A stretch of 64,000 bases of DNA from Blautia faecis (GCF_020554845.1 NZ_JAJCIA010000021.1:15922-79921); one strand, 5' to 3'; numbered from the stretch's first letter, positions 9,028 through 19,503 are shown. The notes: generated by a model not told the origin, from the letters alone. Program-made: numbers and translations.

Positions 9028-11463
9028 TTATTCCATATGCACTGTCACATGATACTCTGTCTTTCCATCCTCAACAGGTACCACATTTCCATCCACATGC
9101 CTGCCATCAACCTCCAGGTAAGCTACACCCTTTTCTACATTATTCGGGTTCTTAACGTCGAAGTAATAGGTGGCACCGCGGAAGCGGCGGGTGAGGGTGA
9201 AGTCACCGAAGCCCTCCGGAATACACGGATCAATGGAAAGTCCATCATAGGATGGCTGTACACCCAGAATTGCCTGGGAGAGGTTCACGAAAGTCCATGC
9301 AGCTGTTCCGGTAAGCCAGCTGTTTTTCGCTTCGCCATGGCGGGCTGCATCCCGTCCTGCGATCATCTGGGAATAGACATAAGGCTCTGTGCGATGGATT
9401 TCGCTAATGTTTTCAATATAAGACGGGCAGGTCTTTTTATAAATTTCAAAAGCACGGTTTCCTCTTCCGATAACGGTTTCGGCAATGGAAATCCATGGAT
9501 TGTTATGGCAGAAGATTCCGGCATTTTCTTTGTATCCCGGAGGGTAGGAAGAAATTTCACCAAGGTTCAGGTAATATCTGGTGTAAGCCGGCTGGTGAAG
9601 CATAATACCATATTTGGTGTCCAGGCGCTCTTTTACAGAATCAAGAGCTTTTTTTGCCAGGCCTTCTTTTACACCAATGCCGGCAATGATACAGAAGCCC
9701 TGCGGCTCAATGAAAATCTGCCCCTCTTTGCATTCGTGGGAGCCAACCTTCTGAGAGGTGGCGTCATAAGCACGAAGGAACCATTCTCCATCCCAGCCAG
9801 CGTCAAGGACTGCCTGGTACATTTCTTCAACAGCTTTCTGTGCGATAGCAGCGTCCTCTTCTTTTCCAACACGTCTGCAGATCTCTGCAAACTCATTTCC
9901 GTATTTTACATACATACCTGCAATAAATACAGATTCTGCAACTGGTCCCTCAGATGGTCCTGTGGTCTGGAAGGATTCACCAGGTTCATTGGAAAAGCAG
10001 TTCAGGTTCAGACAGTCATTCCAGTCAGCACGTCCGATGAGAGGGAGCTTGTGTGGTCCAAGATGGGTGCGGCTGTATTCGAAGGAACGGCGAAGATGCT
10101 CAAAAAGAGGAGCTGCTTTTTCCATATGGCAGTCAAAAGCAACCATTTCATCCAGAATGGAATAATCTCCAGTTTCCTTTAAGTAAGCGGCCACAGCAGC
10201 AATCAGCCACAGCGGGTCATCGTTAAATCCGCTTCCGATATTCAGGTTACCTTGCTTGGTAAGCGGCTGGTACTGATGATAAGCACTTCCATCTTCGAAC
10301 TGGGTAGCTGCAATGTCAAGGATTCGTTCTCTTGCACGCTCCGGGATCAGATGTACAAATCCAAGAAGATCCTGGCAGGAATCACGGAAGCCCATTCCAC
10401 GGCCGGTTCCGGATTCATAGTAAGAAGCGGAACGGGACATGTTAAAGGTTACCATACACTGGTACTGGTTCCAGATATTTGCCATACGGTTTACGTGAGG
10501 ATCCTTACTCTCTACATGATAGCGGGAGAGAAGATCATCCCAGTAAGTATTCAGGATGGCGAAAGCTTCATTTACCTGTTCGGAAGTTTCGAATTTCTCC
10601 ATGATCTTCTTAGCAGGCTCTTTTTTGATCACGTTTAAAGCTTCCCATTTGTCGTCTTTTGGGTTTTCACAATAGCCGAGAAGGAAAACATATTCTTTTT
10701 CTTCACCAGGTGCCAGGGAAACATTGATCTGCTGGCTGGCAATGGGATACCATCCGCTGGCAACAGAATTGTGGCTCTTGCCTTCCTCTACAACGATTGG
10801 AGCATTATTGCCGCGGCCAAGTCCTAAGAACTCATCACGGCTGGTGTCAAAACCGTCTACAGGAGTATTTACAGTGAAAAAGCTGTAGTGATTGCGTCGT
10901 TCGCGGTATTCGGTCTTATGGTAAATGGTGCTGCCAATGATCTCAACTTCACCGGTGCTTAAGTTTCGCTGGTAGTTGGTCATGTCGTCAACGGCATTCC
11001 AGAGGCAGAACTCTACATATGAAAATAACGAAATCTCTTTCGCTTTATCTGAATTGTTTCGCAGAGTCAGTTTGTTGATCTCGCAGGCTGTGTCAACAGG
11101 GACGAATGCAAGAAGATCAGCTGCCAGGCCGTTTTTCTCACCGTGGAAACGGCTATAGCCAAGTCCATGGCGACACTCATAAACATCAAGAGGAGTGCGG
11201 GTTGGCATTGCACCTGGATTCCATACGGTATCTCCATCTTTGATATAGTAGTATTTTCCGTTGGAATCTACCGGGATATTATTGTAGCGGTAACGAGTGA
11301 TACGGAGCAGCTTTGCATCTTTATAGAAGCTATAGCCGCCGCAGGTGTTGGAAATCAGTGTGAAGAAATCCTGGGAGCCAAGGTAATTGATCCATGGCAA
11401 CGGGGTATCTGGTGTTGTAATAACATATTCTTTATTGACGTCATCAAAATGTCCGAAATTCAT
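9028..11463 (-). CDS. GH94 cellobiose phosphorylase
   Basis: An 811-residue cytoplasmic enzyme that splits cellobiose with phosphate into glucose 1-phosphate and glucose, saving ATP. The N-terminal beta-sandwich starts with [19 protein letters not shown], as in cellobiose phosphorylases. The (alpha/alpha)6 barrel carries [16 protein letters not shown] and [15 protein letters not shown], the latter holding the general acid aspartate. The phosphate-binding region [12 protein letters not shown] is intact, and length matches known cellobiose phosphorylases. Start at 11463 has GGAG upstream. It is divergent from a LacI regulator and an ABC importer that probably brings in cellobiose. A longer cellodextrin or another beta-disaccharide cannot be excluded, but the motif set favours cellobiose. 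Confidence 0.92.
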   Translation of the reverse strand: MNFGHFDDVNKEYVITTPDTPLPWINYLGSQDFFTLISNTCGGYSFYKDAKLLRITRYRYNNIPVDSNGKYYYIKDGDTVWNPGAMPTRTPLDVYECRHGLGYSRFHGEKNGLAADLLAFVPVDTACEINKLTLRNNSDKAKEISLFSYVEFCLWNAVDDMTNYQRNLSTGEVEIIGSTIYHKTEYRERRNHYSFFTVNTPVDGFDTSRDEFLGLGRGNNAPIVVEEGKSHNSVASGWYPIASQQINVSLAPGEEKEYVFLLGYCENPKDDKWEALNVIKKEPAKKIMEKFETSEQVNEAFAILNTYWDDLLSRYHVESKDPHVNRMANIWNQYQCMVTFNMSRSASYYESGTGRGMGFRDSCQDLLGFVHLIPERARERILDIAATQFEDGSAYHQYQPLTKQGNLNIGSGFNDDPLWLIAAVAAYLKETGDYSILDEMVAFDCHMEKAAPLFEHLRRSFEYSRTHLGPHKLPLIGRADWNDCLNLNCFSNEPGESFQTTGPSEGPVAESVFIAGMYVKYGNEFAEICRRVGKEEDAAIAQKAVEEMYQAVLDAGWDGEWFLRAYDATSQKVGSHECKEGQIFIEPQGFCIIAGIGVKEGLAKKALDSVKERLDTKYGIMLHQPAYTRYYLNLGEISSYPPGYKENAGIFCHNNPWISIAETVIGRGNRAFEIYKKTCPSYIENISEIHRTEPYVYSQMIAGRDAARHGEAKNSWLTGTAAWTFVNLSQAILGVQPSYDGLSIDPCIPEGFGDFTLTRRFRGATYYFDVKNPNNVEKGVAYLEVDGRHVDGNVVPVEDGKTEYHVTVHME

Positions 11464-12033
11464 AGTGGATCTCCTTTGATAATTTTTATTCTTGCTGAAT
11501 TCTTTCTAATTGGTTGATTGCTATTCGTGATTTACATCAGGGTGCATTATTTTAATTTTCGAAGCTGCATAGTGATCTGCGCTTATATAAGTAATAATGT
11601 TTTGCAAATGCAATGAGTAGTTTCGAAAAAATCAATTGGATTGAATTGTGAGATAATTAACACACGAAAACGAATAAGTAAAGGCAATAAGAAATAAAAG
11701 TAAAGAATAATGGTATATATTTGTTCTTAGTATAATAGAAAGACTGATTAAAAGCAACATAAAAATTACAGTAATAATTAAATCTATTATATATTACAAA
11801 TCAGAGATTTAAAACACGAAACTTTTCGCGAAAACATTTCGAAAAGAGCTCTTATTCACGATTAAATTGTTAAAAACACAAATATCCAAATTGTGCAATA
11901 GGTAGAATGACGTGAAAACGCACAAAAAACGCCAGAAACCACTTGATTTTTTGTGCACTAGGGGGTACTATAAGCTTACGAAAACGATTTAGAGATGACA
12001 GGAAAGAAAAACAGGAAAGAATGAGGCAAGCAT
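11464..12033. promoter_or_regulatory. Divergent control region of the cellobiose locus
   Basis: A 570-base AT-rich gene-free stretch. A promoter toward the LacI gene reads TTGATT (11944-11949), 17 bases, TACTAT (11967-11972). CGAAAACG occurs at 11665-11672 and 11979-11986, the second just after the -10 box, and TTTTCGCGAAAA is a perfect palindrome at 11823-11834. These are good LacI-type operator candidates. A 10-bp inverted repeat, GCACAAAAAA (11920) and TTTTTTGTGC (11947), brackets the region just upstream of and overlapping the -35 box. TGAAAACGCA at 11913 is cre-like, which would fit catabolite control. Confidence 0.6.
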
Positions 12034-13062
12034 ATGGTTTCCATGAAAGAAATCGCAAAACAATGTAATGTCTCAGTCGCCACTGTCAGTAAAGCATTAA
12101 ATGGTTACTCCGATATCGGAGAAGAAACAAAAAACTACATATTAAGAACGGCTTCAGAGATGGGATATCTTCCCAACTCATCGGCAAGAGCTTTGAAGAC
12201 GAAGCGAACCTTTAATCTGGGAGTTTTATTTGTGGACGAGGCCCGAAGCGGTCTCACACATGATTACTTCAACAGAGTACTGGAAAGCTTCAAAAGCACC
12301 GCAGAGGCGAAAGGCTATGACATTACTTTTACAAGCGGAAATGTTTCCGGTAAAAGGATGACCTACCTGGAGCACTGCAGATACCGGGGCGTGGACGGAG
12401 TGGTAATGGCCTGTGTGGATTTCACCGCAGAAGAGGTTCAGGAGCTTCTCCTTTCAGACATTCCGGTGGTGACCATCGATCATATCTGTGATGGAAGGAT
12501 ATCGGTAGTATCCAACAACATCCAGGGAATGGAAGAACTTGTTACCTATATATATAAGAAGGGACACCGCAAGATCGCTTACATTCATGGAGATGACACA
12601 TCGGTTACCAAGAATCGTCTTGGAAGCTTTTACCGGACCCTGCAAAGACTGGGGATTGAAGAACCGGATGAATATGTAAAACCGTCTTTTTACAGAGATG
12701 CTGATCTGGCAGGTGAGAGAACCGGTGAACTTTTGGATTTGAAAGATCCGCCAACCTGTATTCTCTATCCTGACGATTATGCAGCGATGGGAGGGATAAA
12801 CGAGATACGGGAAAGAGGACTTCGGATACCGGAAGACATTTCAGTAGCCGGGTACGATGGAATCAATATCGCCCAGGTTCTTGAACCCAAGCTGACAACC
12901 CTTTGCCAGGACACAGCGGCAATCGGAAGGATAGCGGCAGAAAGGCTGATTGAGCTGATTGAGCACCCGAAGACAACAGTTATTGAGAAATACACAGTGG
13001 ATGGAACCCTTTTTAAAGGAGCTTCCGTGAAAACTTTGTATCCATCAAAAAATTTCAAGTAG
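12034..13062 (+). CDS. LacI family transcriptional regulator
   Basis: A 342-residue sugar-responsive DNA-binding protein. Residues 1-60 are the LacI helix-turn-helix and hinge (MKEIAKQCNVSVATVSKALN, YLPNSSARALKT). Residues about 63-335 form the periplasmic-binding-protein-like effector domain. Start at 12034 has GAGG seven bases upstream. It lies between the divergent GH94 gene and the sugar ABC importer, with CGAAAACG-type operator candidates upstream, so it probably controls both and senses cellobiose or a related sugar. The gap of 42 bases to the binding-protein gene, with no clear terminator, suggests it may be co-transcribed with the importer. Confidence 0.93.
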   Translation: MVSMKEIAKQCNVSVATVSKALNGYSDIGEETKNYILRTASEMGYLPNSSARALKTKRTFNLGVLFVDEARSGLTHDYFNRVLESFKSTAEAKGYDITFTSGNVSGKRMTYLEHCRYRGVDGVVMACVDFTAEEVQELLLSDIPVVTIDHICDGRISVVSNNIQGMEELVTYIYKKGHRKIAYIHGDDTSVTKNRLGSFYRTLQRLGIEEPDEYVKPSFYRDADLAGERTGELLDLKDPPTCILYPDDYAAMGGINEIRERGLRIPEDISVAGYDGINIAQVLEPKLTTLCQDTAAIGRIAAERLIELIEHPKTTVIEKYTVDGTLFKGASVKTLYPSKNFK

Positions 13063-13104
13063 CTATTAAAAAAATTAAAAGATATAATTAAAGGAGGAAG
13101 TAAC

Positions 13105-14457
13105 ATGAAGAAAAAAATGGTGAGCGTATTATTAACAGCTTCTATGCTGGCAGGAATGACATTATGTGCAGTCCCGGTTATGGCAGAAGATGCAGAAACA
13201 CCGGAAAACGAAGTTACCGGTGACGCTTCCGCAGATGATTCCTTTGTAGTATGGGGATGGAACGATGATATCAAGAAGATCCTTGATGGACCATTCAAAG
13301 AGGCTTATCCAGATGATTACGAAAGAATCGTTTTCGTAAACACAGGTGGATCTGATTATTATCAGAGCAAACTGGATCCTGTACTTGATGATCCTTCAAA
13401 TGAGTTATATCCTGATATGATGGGCCTGGAAGTTGACTATGTTCAGAAATATGTAAACAGCGACTGGGTACAGAATGTAGCAGATCTTGGAATCACAGCT
13501 GATGACTATGCAAACAGCTATCAGTACAATCTGGATCTTGGATCCGATGTTGATGGAAACGTAAGAGCACTGTTCTGGCAGGCAACTCCTGGATGCTACG
13601 CAGTTCGTGCAGATCTGGCTGAGAAATATCTTGGAACAACAGATCCTGCAGCATTAGCTGAGAAATTCAAAGATCTGGATACCATCGTTGCTACAGCTAA
13701 AGAGGTTAACGATGCTTCCGGCGGAAAATGCAAACTGTTCTCTGGCTATGATGAGATCAAACGTAGCCTGACCGGTTCCAGAACTCAGGGCTTCTATGAT
13801 GAGAACGATAAGATTACAATTGATGACAACATCAAGACATATATGGAAACAGCTAAGACTCTTTATGATGAAGACCTTACCTTCAATACCGATCAGTGGA
13901 GCGCTGACTGGAGTGCAAACATGAGTGGTGATGGCGTTGATTCTAACGCAGCACTTGCTTATATGGGATGCCCATGGTTCGTATACTGGAGCTTAAGTGA
14001 TGCTTGGAAAGGCAACACAATCCTTGTTCCTACCCAGACAAAATGCTATTGGGGCGGCACAGGACTTGCAGCTACAACAGATTGTGCAGATACCGAGCTT
14101 GCAGCTAAGATCATGAAATTCTTCACATGTGATGAAGATGGAATGGTTGCAATCAACGCTCTGAACTCTGACTATGTAAACAATACAGCAGCTGTCAGCA
14201 AGATCATCGAGGCTGGTACATCCGCAGATGGAAACGGCTATCTGTATCCAGACGCTGGACAGAACTTCATGGAGTTCTTCCTTCCATTAGCAGACGGACT
14301 TGACGCTTCTATGGTAACAGCAGAAGACCAGCAGATCCTTTCCCTTATGGATACTCAGACCAAGGCTTATGCTACAGGCGAAAAAGACCTTGATACTGCA
14401 CTTGCAGATCTGACTGCATCTATCCATGATACATTCTCTTACCTGAGCGCAGAATAA
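13105..14457 (+). CDS. Sugar ABC transporter substrate-binding protein
   Basis: A 450-residue extracellular family 1 (CUT1) solute-binding protein, probably for cellobiose or cello-oligosaccharides from its context. An N-terminal secretion signal covers residues about 1-26 (hydrophobic VLLTASMLAGMTLCAVPVMA). I see no clear lipobox, since the cysteine is preceded by TL rather than a small residue, so anchoring is uncertain. Mature sequence includes SFVVWGWNDDIKKILDG and several tryptophans suited to stacking on sugars. Start follows AGGAGG by seven bases. A terminator-like hairpin follows the stop, then the two permease genes. No ATPase gene is present; CUT1 systems commonly share one encoded elsewhere. 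Confidence 0.9.
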   Translation: MKKKMVSVLLTASMLAGMTLCAVPVMAEDAETPENEVTGDASADDSFVVWGWNDDIKKILDGPFKEAYPDDYERIVFVNTGGSDYYQSKLDPVLDDPSNELYPDMMGLEVDYVQKYVNSDWVQNVADLGITADDYANSYQYNLDLGSDVDGNVRALFWQATPGCYAVRADLAEKYLGTTDPAALAEKFKDLDTIVATAKEVNDASGGKCKLFSGYDEIKRSLTGSRTQGFYDENDKITIDDNIKTYMETAKTLYDEDLTFNTDQWSADWSANMSGDGVDSNAALAYMGCPWFVYWSLSDAWKGNTILVPTQTKCYWGGTGLAATTDCADTELAAKIMKFFTCDEDGMVAINALNSDYVNNTAAVSKIIEAGTSADGNGYLYPDAGQNFMEFFLPLADGLDASMVTAEDQQILSLMDTQTKAYATGEKDLDTALADLTASIHDTFSYLSAE

Positions 14458-14502
14458 TGTGGCTTAAGAGTTTGCAGAGTCAATCATAAGTAAGTAGTGA
14501 GT

Positions 14503-14534
14503 GTGCTGCTTCTTCCCCAAAGAAGGAGCAGCAC
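14503..14534 (+). terminator. Intra-operon hairpin after the binding protein
   Basis: Arms GTGCTGCTTCTTC and GAAGGAGCAGCAC form a strong hairpin followed by a weak T-stretch (ATTCTTAT). It probably lets only part of the transcripts reach the permeases, giving more binding protein than membrane subunits. Confidence 0.6.
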
Positions 14535-14690
14535 ATTCTTATATAAGCGAGCAGCTGCTTTTGCTATAAAAAAGCAGAATGACTGCCAGTGGCAGAGGAG
14601 GATGGCGCAGAAGCCCAAAGGGGCAGGTACTCCCGCCAGTGTCAGGCATTCTGCCTGGGAAAAGCAGGCAACTTCAGACAGGAGGCTGTT

Positions 14691-15671
14691 ATGAATAAGA
14701 AAAAGAAAAAAATGATCGATTATGGAAGGTATGGCTACTTCTTTATTGCACCGTTTTTTATCACTTATCTGGTGTTCCAGCTGTGGCCACTGATCAATAC
14801 TTTCTATTATAGTACCTTAACCTACTACAAACGTAACGGACGTGAATTCATGGAGTTTGCAGGACTTCAGAATTTTGTAAATATCCTTGGTATGGCTGCA
14901 GGAGAGAGAGGTTATGTACTCAGCTATCTGAAAAATACCCTTGTAATGTGGGGCTGCAACTTTGTTCCTCAGATTCTGGTTTCCCTTCTTCTGGCTGTAT
15001 GGCTGACGGATGAGAAGGTTAAGGTAAAAGGAACCGGCGCGATGAAGGTTATCGTTTACCTTCCAAGTGTTATCACTGCAGCTTCCGTTTCTGTACTGTT
15101 TAAATCTTTATTTTCCCAGTACGGACCAATCACCCAGACATTGAAGGACTGGGGCGTTCTCAGCAAGAACTTCGATTTTATGTCCAGCGTAGCAGGAAGC
15201 CGTGGGCTGATCTCCACAATTCTGTGGTGGATGTGGTTTGGTAATACGACCCTGCTTCTGATTTCAGGCGTTCTTGGCATTGACCCGGGACTTTTTGAGG
15301 CTGCTGATATTGATGGTGCAACAGGCTGGAAAAAATTCCGCTACATCACTTTACCGCTTTTGAAACCAATTATGCTGTATACACTGGTTACCTCCGCAAT
15401 CGGTGGTCTTCAGATGTATGATATCCCGGCACTGTTCAACGTTCCGGAGACCGGACTTGTTGGTCTGCCAGATGATAAGACTACCACAATGGCCATGTAT
15501 ATTATGCGTCTGTATAACAGTGATGTTGGAAAGGCAGCAGCCGTTTCCGTAGTACTGTTTATTATCACGTTGGTTGTCAGTCTGATCCTGTTCGCAACTA
15601 TGAGTGACAGCGAAGACAGACGTATGAAAAAAGAGCAGAAACAGCGTAGAAAGGCAGGTGGAAGATCATGA
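14691..15671 (+). CDS. Sugar ABC transporter permease (MalF/UgpA type)
   Basis: A 326-residue inner-membrane subunit of a CUT1 sugar importer. Six predicted helices begin at YFFIAPFFITYLVFQLWPLI. The cytoplasmic coupling loop is EAADIDGATGWKKFRYITLP, the EAA motif that docks the ATPase. The start at 14691 follows AGGAGG; longer in-frame starts upstream lie in non-coding spacer. Its stop overlaps the next permease (ATGA), so the two are translationally coupled. Together with the binding protein it forms the importer of the cellobiose locus. Confidence 0.93.
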   Translation: MNKKKKKMIDYGRYGYFFIAPFFITYLVFQLWPLINTFYYSTLTYYKRNGREFMEFAGLQNFVNILGMAAGERGYVLSYLKNTLVMWGCNFVPQILVSLLLAVWLTDEKVKVKGTGAMKVIVYLPSVITAASVSVLFKSLFSQYGPITQTLKDWGVLSKNFDFMSSVAGSRGLISTILWWMWFGNTTLLLISGVLGIDPGLFEAADIDGATGWKKFRYITLPLLKPIMLYTLVTSAIGGLQMYDIPALFNVPETGLVGLPDDKTTTMAMYIMRLYNSDVGKAAAVSVVLFIITLVVSLILFATMSDSEDRRMKKEQKQRRKAGGRS

Positions 15672-16540
15672 GTAAAGCCGCAACAGTAGACAGCTACAGC
15701 AAGAATATGCTGCATCAGAAAGTCTTCCGTACCATTATTTGTATTTTATTCTGTATCATTGCACTTTTGCCATTTGTTCTTCTGGTTATGAACGCAACAA
15801 GAGATTCTGAGTCTATCAAGGCTGGTGTTTCCCTGATTCCGTCCACACACCTGATCGAGAACTGGAAAAACCTGATGATCAAGCAGAACGGTATGCAGAT
15901 TACTTTGCAGAAAGCGATCATTAACTCTGCAACCATTACGATTCCTGGAACTTTCCTGTCAGTTTATTTTTCATCTCTGACAGCTTATGGTATCCATGTA
16001 TATGATTTCAAATTCAAAAAATTTGCATGGGCATTTATTATGGCAGTTATGATGGTACCAAGTCAGATTTCCATCATCGGTTTCTACCGTTTCATGCTGG
16101 ATCTGAAGCTGATCGATACATACGTTCCGTTGATCATTCCTACCATTGCAGCTCCAACTGTTGTTTTCTTTATGAAACAGTATATGGAAAGTACACTTTC
16201 TCTGGAGATGATCGAGGCAGCTAGAATCGACGGTTCAAAAGAGTGGAATACCTTTAACAAAATTATCCTTCCAATTATGAAACCGGCAGTTGCCACACAG
16301 GCAATCTTCCAGTTCATCGCACAGTGGAACAACCTGTTTACACCTACCATTTTGCTGACAACAGATTCCAAGAAAACACTTCCTATGTTTGTACAGCTGC
16401 TGAGTTCTAACCAGTTCCGTACTGACTATGGTGTAGTTTATGTAGGACTGTTTGTTACTATTATCCCTCTGGTTGTTGTATACTTGGTACTTTCCAAGTA
16501 CATCGTCGCAGGTGTTGCACTTGGCGGTGTTAAGGGTTGA
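15668..16540 (+). CDS. Sugar ABC transporter permease (MalG/UgpE type)
   Basis: A 290-residue second membrane subunit of the CUT1 importer. It begins with a cytoplasmic tail, then IICILFCIIALLPFVLLVMN as helix one, and carries the EAA loop EAARIDGSKEWNTFNKIILP. The ATGA overlap with the preceding permease is typical of paired subunits. The operon ends after it, at the hairpin near 16630. Confidence 0.93.
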   Translation: MSKAATVDSYSKNMLHQKVFRTIICILFCIIALLPFVLLVMNATRDSESIKAGVSLIPSTHLIENWKNLMIKQNGMQITLQKAIINSATITIPGTFLSVYFSSLTAYGIHVYDFKFKKFAWAFIMAVMMVPSQISIIGFYRFMLDLKLIDTYVPLIIPTIAAPTVVFFMKQYMESTLSLEMIEAARIDGSKEWNTFNKIILPIMKPAVATQAIFQFIAQWNNLFTPTILLTTDSKKTLPMFVQLLSSNQFRTDYGVVYVGLFVTIIPLVVVYLVLSKYIVAGVALGGVKG

Positions 16541-16564
16541 TGGCGTGTATGAAAATATATTAGA

Positions 16565-16615
16565 TTAAGAAAAATATTAAAGAAAAATATTAAAGAAAAA
16601 TATTAAAGAAAAATA
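16565..16615. repeat. 13-bp tandem repeat
   Basis: Nearly four copies of AAAGAAAAATATT in tandem in the 3' untranslated region of the importer operon. Confidence 0.8.
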
Positions 16616-16619
16616 AGTG

Positions 16620-16654
16620 TATGGCCGGAGGAGAAGTCTTCCGGTCATATTTTT
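16620..16654 (+). terminator. Terminator of the cellobiose importer operon
   Basis: Hairpin TATGGCCGGAGGA / TCTTCCGGTCATA followed by TTTTT. Confidence 0.85.
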
Positions 16655-16781
16655 GAGCTGTTTCAAAAAAATAATTTGGATATGCTGAAATTAATTGGAT
16701 TTTTCGGAGTTTTCAGGTGGCAAACAGGGAATTATATGTTATACTGATTGGGTGTCATTTATGGGAACAAGCGGGAAAGGA

Positions 16782-16829
16782 GAACCCTCTTGTGATAAAC
16801 ACAAGAAGTAGTTTTTACTGCGCAAACTT
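16782..16829. repeat. 48-nt two-hairpin repeat, copy 1
   Basis: Matches 21428-21475 at 41 of 48 positions. It contains TCTTGTG...CACAAGA as one hairpin and ends TGCGCAAACTT. It lies between the importer terminator and the TRIC gene. The rest of this ~330-base gap (16541-16871) holds only the tandem repeat and the terminator. Confidence 0.6.
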
Positions 16830-16871
16830 TATGAGAATGGCATGGATAAAAGTGGGCGAGGTTATTGTTTT

Positions 16872-17510
16872 ATGGGTTATCAGGAAACAATCACATTTAT
16901 TTTGGAGATGATTGGAACTATTGCATTTGCGGCGTCAGGTGCACTGGTGGGATCGGAGCAGAAGATGGATATTTTCGGAGTTTCGGTTCTTGGGGTGATC
17001 ACTGCAGTTGGCGGTGGTATGATTCGTGATGTGACGCTGGGAATTACTCCTCCGGGAGTTTTTCAGAAGCCAGTATATGCGGCTGTAGCAGTGCTCACTT
17101 CAGTGCTGGTGTTTTTTCTCCTTTATTTTAAAAGGGAGATGCTGAAAGGAAATGTTACTTATGACAAAGTAATGCTGGTGATGGACTCTGTAGGACTTGG
17201 GATATTTACTGTGGTTGGCGTAAATACTGGAATCCGTCAGGGGTTTGCAGACAACACTTTCCTGCTGGTATTTGTGGGAACCATCACCGGTGTTGGCGGA
17301 GGATTGCTCCGTGATATGATGGCAGAGGTGCCGCCTTATATTTTTGTAAAGCATATTTATGCATGTGCATCCATTGTGGGAGCTATTGTTTGTGTGTATA
17401 CGTACCGCTGGTTTGGAGTGGTGTTCTCCTTGATCTTTGGATCTGCAGCGGTGATCCTGATGCGGTATCTGGCTGCACATTACAGGTGGAACCTGCCGAA
17501 ATTAAAATAA
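16872..17510 (+). CDS. TRIC/YicG-type membrane cation channel protein
   Basis: A 212-residue protein with seven predicted membrane helices and the internal duplication of the UPF0126/TRIC family. Both copies of the glycine-rich motif are visible: AVGGGMIRDVTLGITPPGVF in the first half and GVGGGLLRDMMAEVPPYIF in the second. Prokaryotic homologues form trimeric cation-permeable channels; a metabolite transport role has also been suggested. I chose ATG 16872, with GAGG ten bases upstream; ATG 16842 would add ten residues. It is 24 bases ahead of an ABC-F gene in the same direction, so the two may share a transcript. Confidence 0.88.
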   Translation: MGYQETITFILEMIGTIAFAASGALVGSEQKMDIFGVSVLGVITAVGGGMIRDVTLGITPPGVFQKPVYAAVAVLTSVLVFFLLYFKREMLKGNVTYDKVMLVMDSVGLGIFTVVGVNTGIRQGFADNTFLLVFVGTITGVGGGLLRDMMAEVPPYIFVKHIYACASIVGAIVCVYTYRWFGVVFSLIFGSAAVILMRYLAAHYRWNLPKLK

Positions 17511-17534
17511 AAGGCAACTATTAGAGGAGTACTT

Positions 17535-19367
17535 ATGATTAAAGCAGAGAATTTATCCTATTCTTTTCCACATAAAGAGTTATATAATAAAATTTCATTT
17601 ACCCTGGAGGATGATGTGCATTGTGCCTTTATCGGAACCAATGGAACCGGTAAGAGTACACTGGTGAACATGATCCTTTATCCGGATAAATATTTATACG
17701 ATGGAAAGCTGATCGTGGATGTACCTGGAAGGATTGGATATGTCAGTCAGTTTTACACCATTGAGAGAGAAAAAGAGGTTACGGTATTTGATTACATCAG
17801 TGAAGAATTTGTAAGGCTTCAGAATAAGATCAACCAGATCTGCGAGGATATGGCAGTTACAGATCATCTGGAGGAGCTGATGGAGGAATATCAGCAGACT
17901 TTAGATGAATTTAATGCCATTGACGGTGACTTTTACGAAAGTAATATTCGCAAGCAGCTGAAAACAGCGGGGCTGGCTGGGTATGAAGATCAGCTTCTTA
18001 CAAATTTAAGCGGTGGAGAGTTCAAACTGGTGCAGGCCATCCGGGAGATGATGATCAGCCCGAAATTTATTATTATGGATGAGCCAGATGTGTTCCTGGA
18101 TTTTCAGCACTTAAATGCACTTCGGAATCTGATCAATTCCCATAAGGGAACATTGCTTGTGATCACCCACAACCGCTATCTTCTGAATCATTGCTTCAAC
18201 AAGATCCTCCATCTGGAAAATACGGAGATGCAGGAATTTGATGGCAATTATGTGGATTATAATTTTGCACTTTTGCAGATGAAAATTGAGCAGCAGGAGC
18301 TGGCTGCGGCAGATATGGAGGAAATCGAGCGTAACCGCAAGATTGTAGAGCGTCTTCGAAACAGCGCTACTGCCATTGACAGTGCAACAAGGGGAAGAAG
18401 CCTGCATGCGCGAGTTTCCCTTTTGGAACGTCTGGAAGCGAGAAAGACAAAGTCTCCATTTGTGGATATTAAGCAGCCGGAGATCGTATTTCATGCAGAT
18501 GAGGTTTTTGATGCGGAAGTTTCTGGTGAAAATCCGGAAGAAGCTTTGGAAAGTGAAAGAAAATCCGAGTTGGGAGATGCGAATGCAGAAAATGAAGCTG
18601 AGAAGATAGTGTTAAGTGTAGAAGACTATAATGTGACCTTTGACCGGGAGATTATGGAACATGTTTCCTTTGTTCTTCATGCAGGGGATAAGGTTGCAAT
18701 TGTGGGACCAAACGGTACTGGAAAGACGACCCTTCTTCGTGATGTTATCAAAGGAGAAAACCCGGCAATCCGTCTTGGCGAAAATGTTAAGATGGCATAT
18801 CTTTCCCAGATGCATGGGGAGGTATTTGATGAGAAGGCCACTGTTCTTAAAAATTTTGAGGATGCAGGCTTTGATACCGATGATCAGGTGATAGCTTACC
18901 TGAAAACCTATGGTTTTGAGGAAGAACTGATCTACAGTTCGGTATGTGATCTGTCTGGTGGAGAAAAGAATCTTCTCCAGCTTGCGAAGATTTCCAGAAC
19001 AGGTGCAGGTCTGCTGCTACTGGATGAGCCAACCAGTCATCTGGACACATATTCCCAACTGGCACTGGAGCAGGCGGTAGAGAAATACAATGGGACAGTT
19101 CTCATGGTTTCCCATGATTTTTATACCGTAGCCAACTGCATGGATTATGTGCTTCTCACAGAGGATAAGGGCCTTCGCAAGGTAAGTATGCGAAAATTCC
19201 GAAAGATGATTTACGCCGACCACTTTGATAAGGATTATCTGGAATATGAGCAGAAGAAAAAAGAACTGGAGAACCGGATTGCTTTCGCACTTCAGGCAGG
19301 CAAGTATGAGGAAGCGAAAAAGATTTCAGAAGAGCTGGAAAAGCTTTTGCGGAAATATAACGGATAA
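17535..19367 (+). CDS. ABC-F family ATPase, divergent type
   Basis: A 610-residue protein with two ATP-binding cassettes and no membrane segment. Cassette one has GTNGTGKST and LSGGEFKLVQ, with an unusual Walker B region IIMDEPDVFLD instead of the usual DEPTNHLD. Cassette two has GPNGTGKTT, LSGGEKN and LLLDEPTSHLD. An acidic insert (residues about 325-355) separates linker and second cassette, and the C-terminus is a short coiled coil. It resembles Lsa/Vga-like or uncharacterised clostridial ABC-F proteins; whether it protects the ribosome from antibiotics is unknown. Start at 17535 follows GAGGAG. A bidirectional terminator ends the unit. Confidence 0.9.
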   Translation: MIKAENLSYSFPHKELYNKISFTLEDDVHCAFIGTNGTGKSTLVNMILYPDKYLYDGKLIVDVPGRIGYVSQFYTIEREKEVTVFDYISEEFVRLQNKINQICEDMAVTDHLEELMEEYQQTLDEFNAIDGDFYESNIRKQLKTAGLAGYEDQLLTNLSGGEFKLVQAIREMMISPKFIIMDEPDVFLDFQHLNALRNLINSHKGTLLVITHNRYLLNHCFNKILHLENTEMQEFDGNYVDYNFALLQMKIEQQELAAADMEEIERNRKIVERLRNSATAIDSATRGRSLHARVSLLERLEARKTKSPFVDIKQPEIVFHADEVFDAEVSGENPEEALESERKSELGDANAENEAEKIVLSVEDYNVTFDREIMEHVSFVLHAGDKVAIVGPNGTGKTTLLRDVIKGENPAIRLGENVKMAYLSQMHGEVFDEKATVLKNFEDAGFDTDDQVIAYLKTYGFEEELIYSSVCDLSGGEKNLLQLAKISRTGAGLLLLDEPTSHLDTYSQLALEQAVEKYNGTVLMVSHDFYTVANCMDYVLLTEDKGLRKVSMRKFRKMIYADHFDKDYLEYEQKKKELENRIAFALQAGKYEEAKKISEELEKLLRKYNG

Positions 19368-19422
19368 CAAAAAAATTGTATAGGAAGCAGCATTGACGAA
19401 TATGTGTGACGGAAATGTATAG

Positions 19423-19460
19423 AAAAAACAGCCCCGGAAAAAATTCCAGGGGCTGTTTTT
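19423..19460. terminator. Bidirectional terminator
   Basis: AAAACAGCCCC / GGGGCTGTTTTT hairpin between the convergent ABC-F and amt genes, with T-runs on both strands. Confidence 0.88.
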
Positions 19461-19503
19461 AAATAAGGGAAACAAAAATGTAGTAAGACGTCAAAGTGAT
19501 TTA

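Noticed and set aside
9037-10182. 381-codon open frame on the plus strand
   Set aside because: Antisense to the GH94 phosphorylase, which carries clear family motifs.
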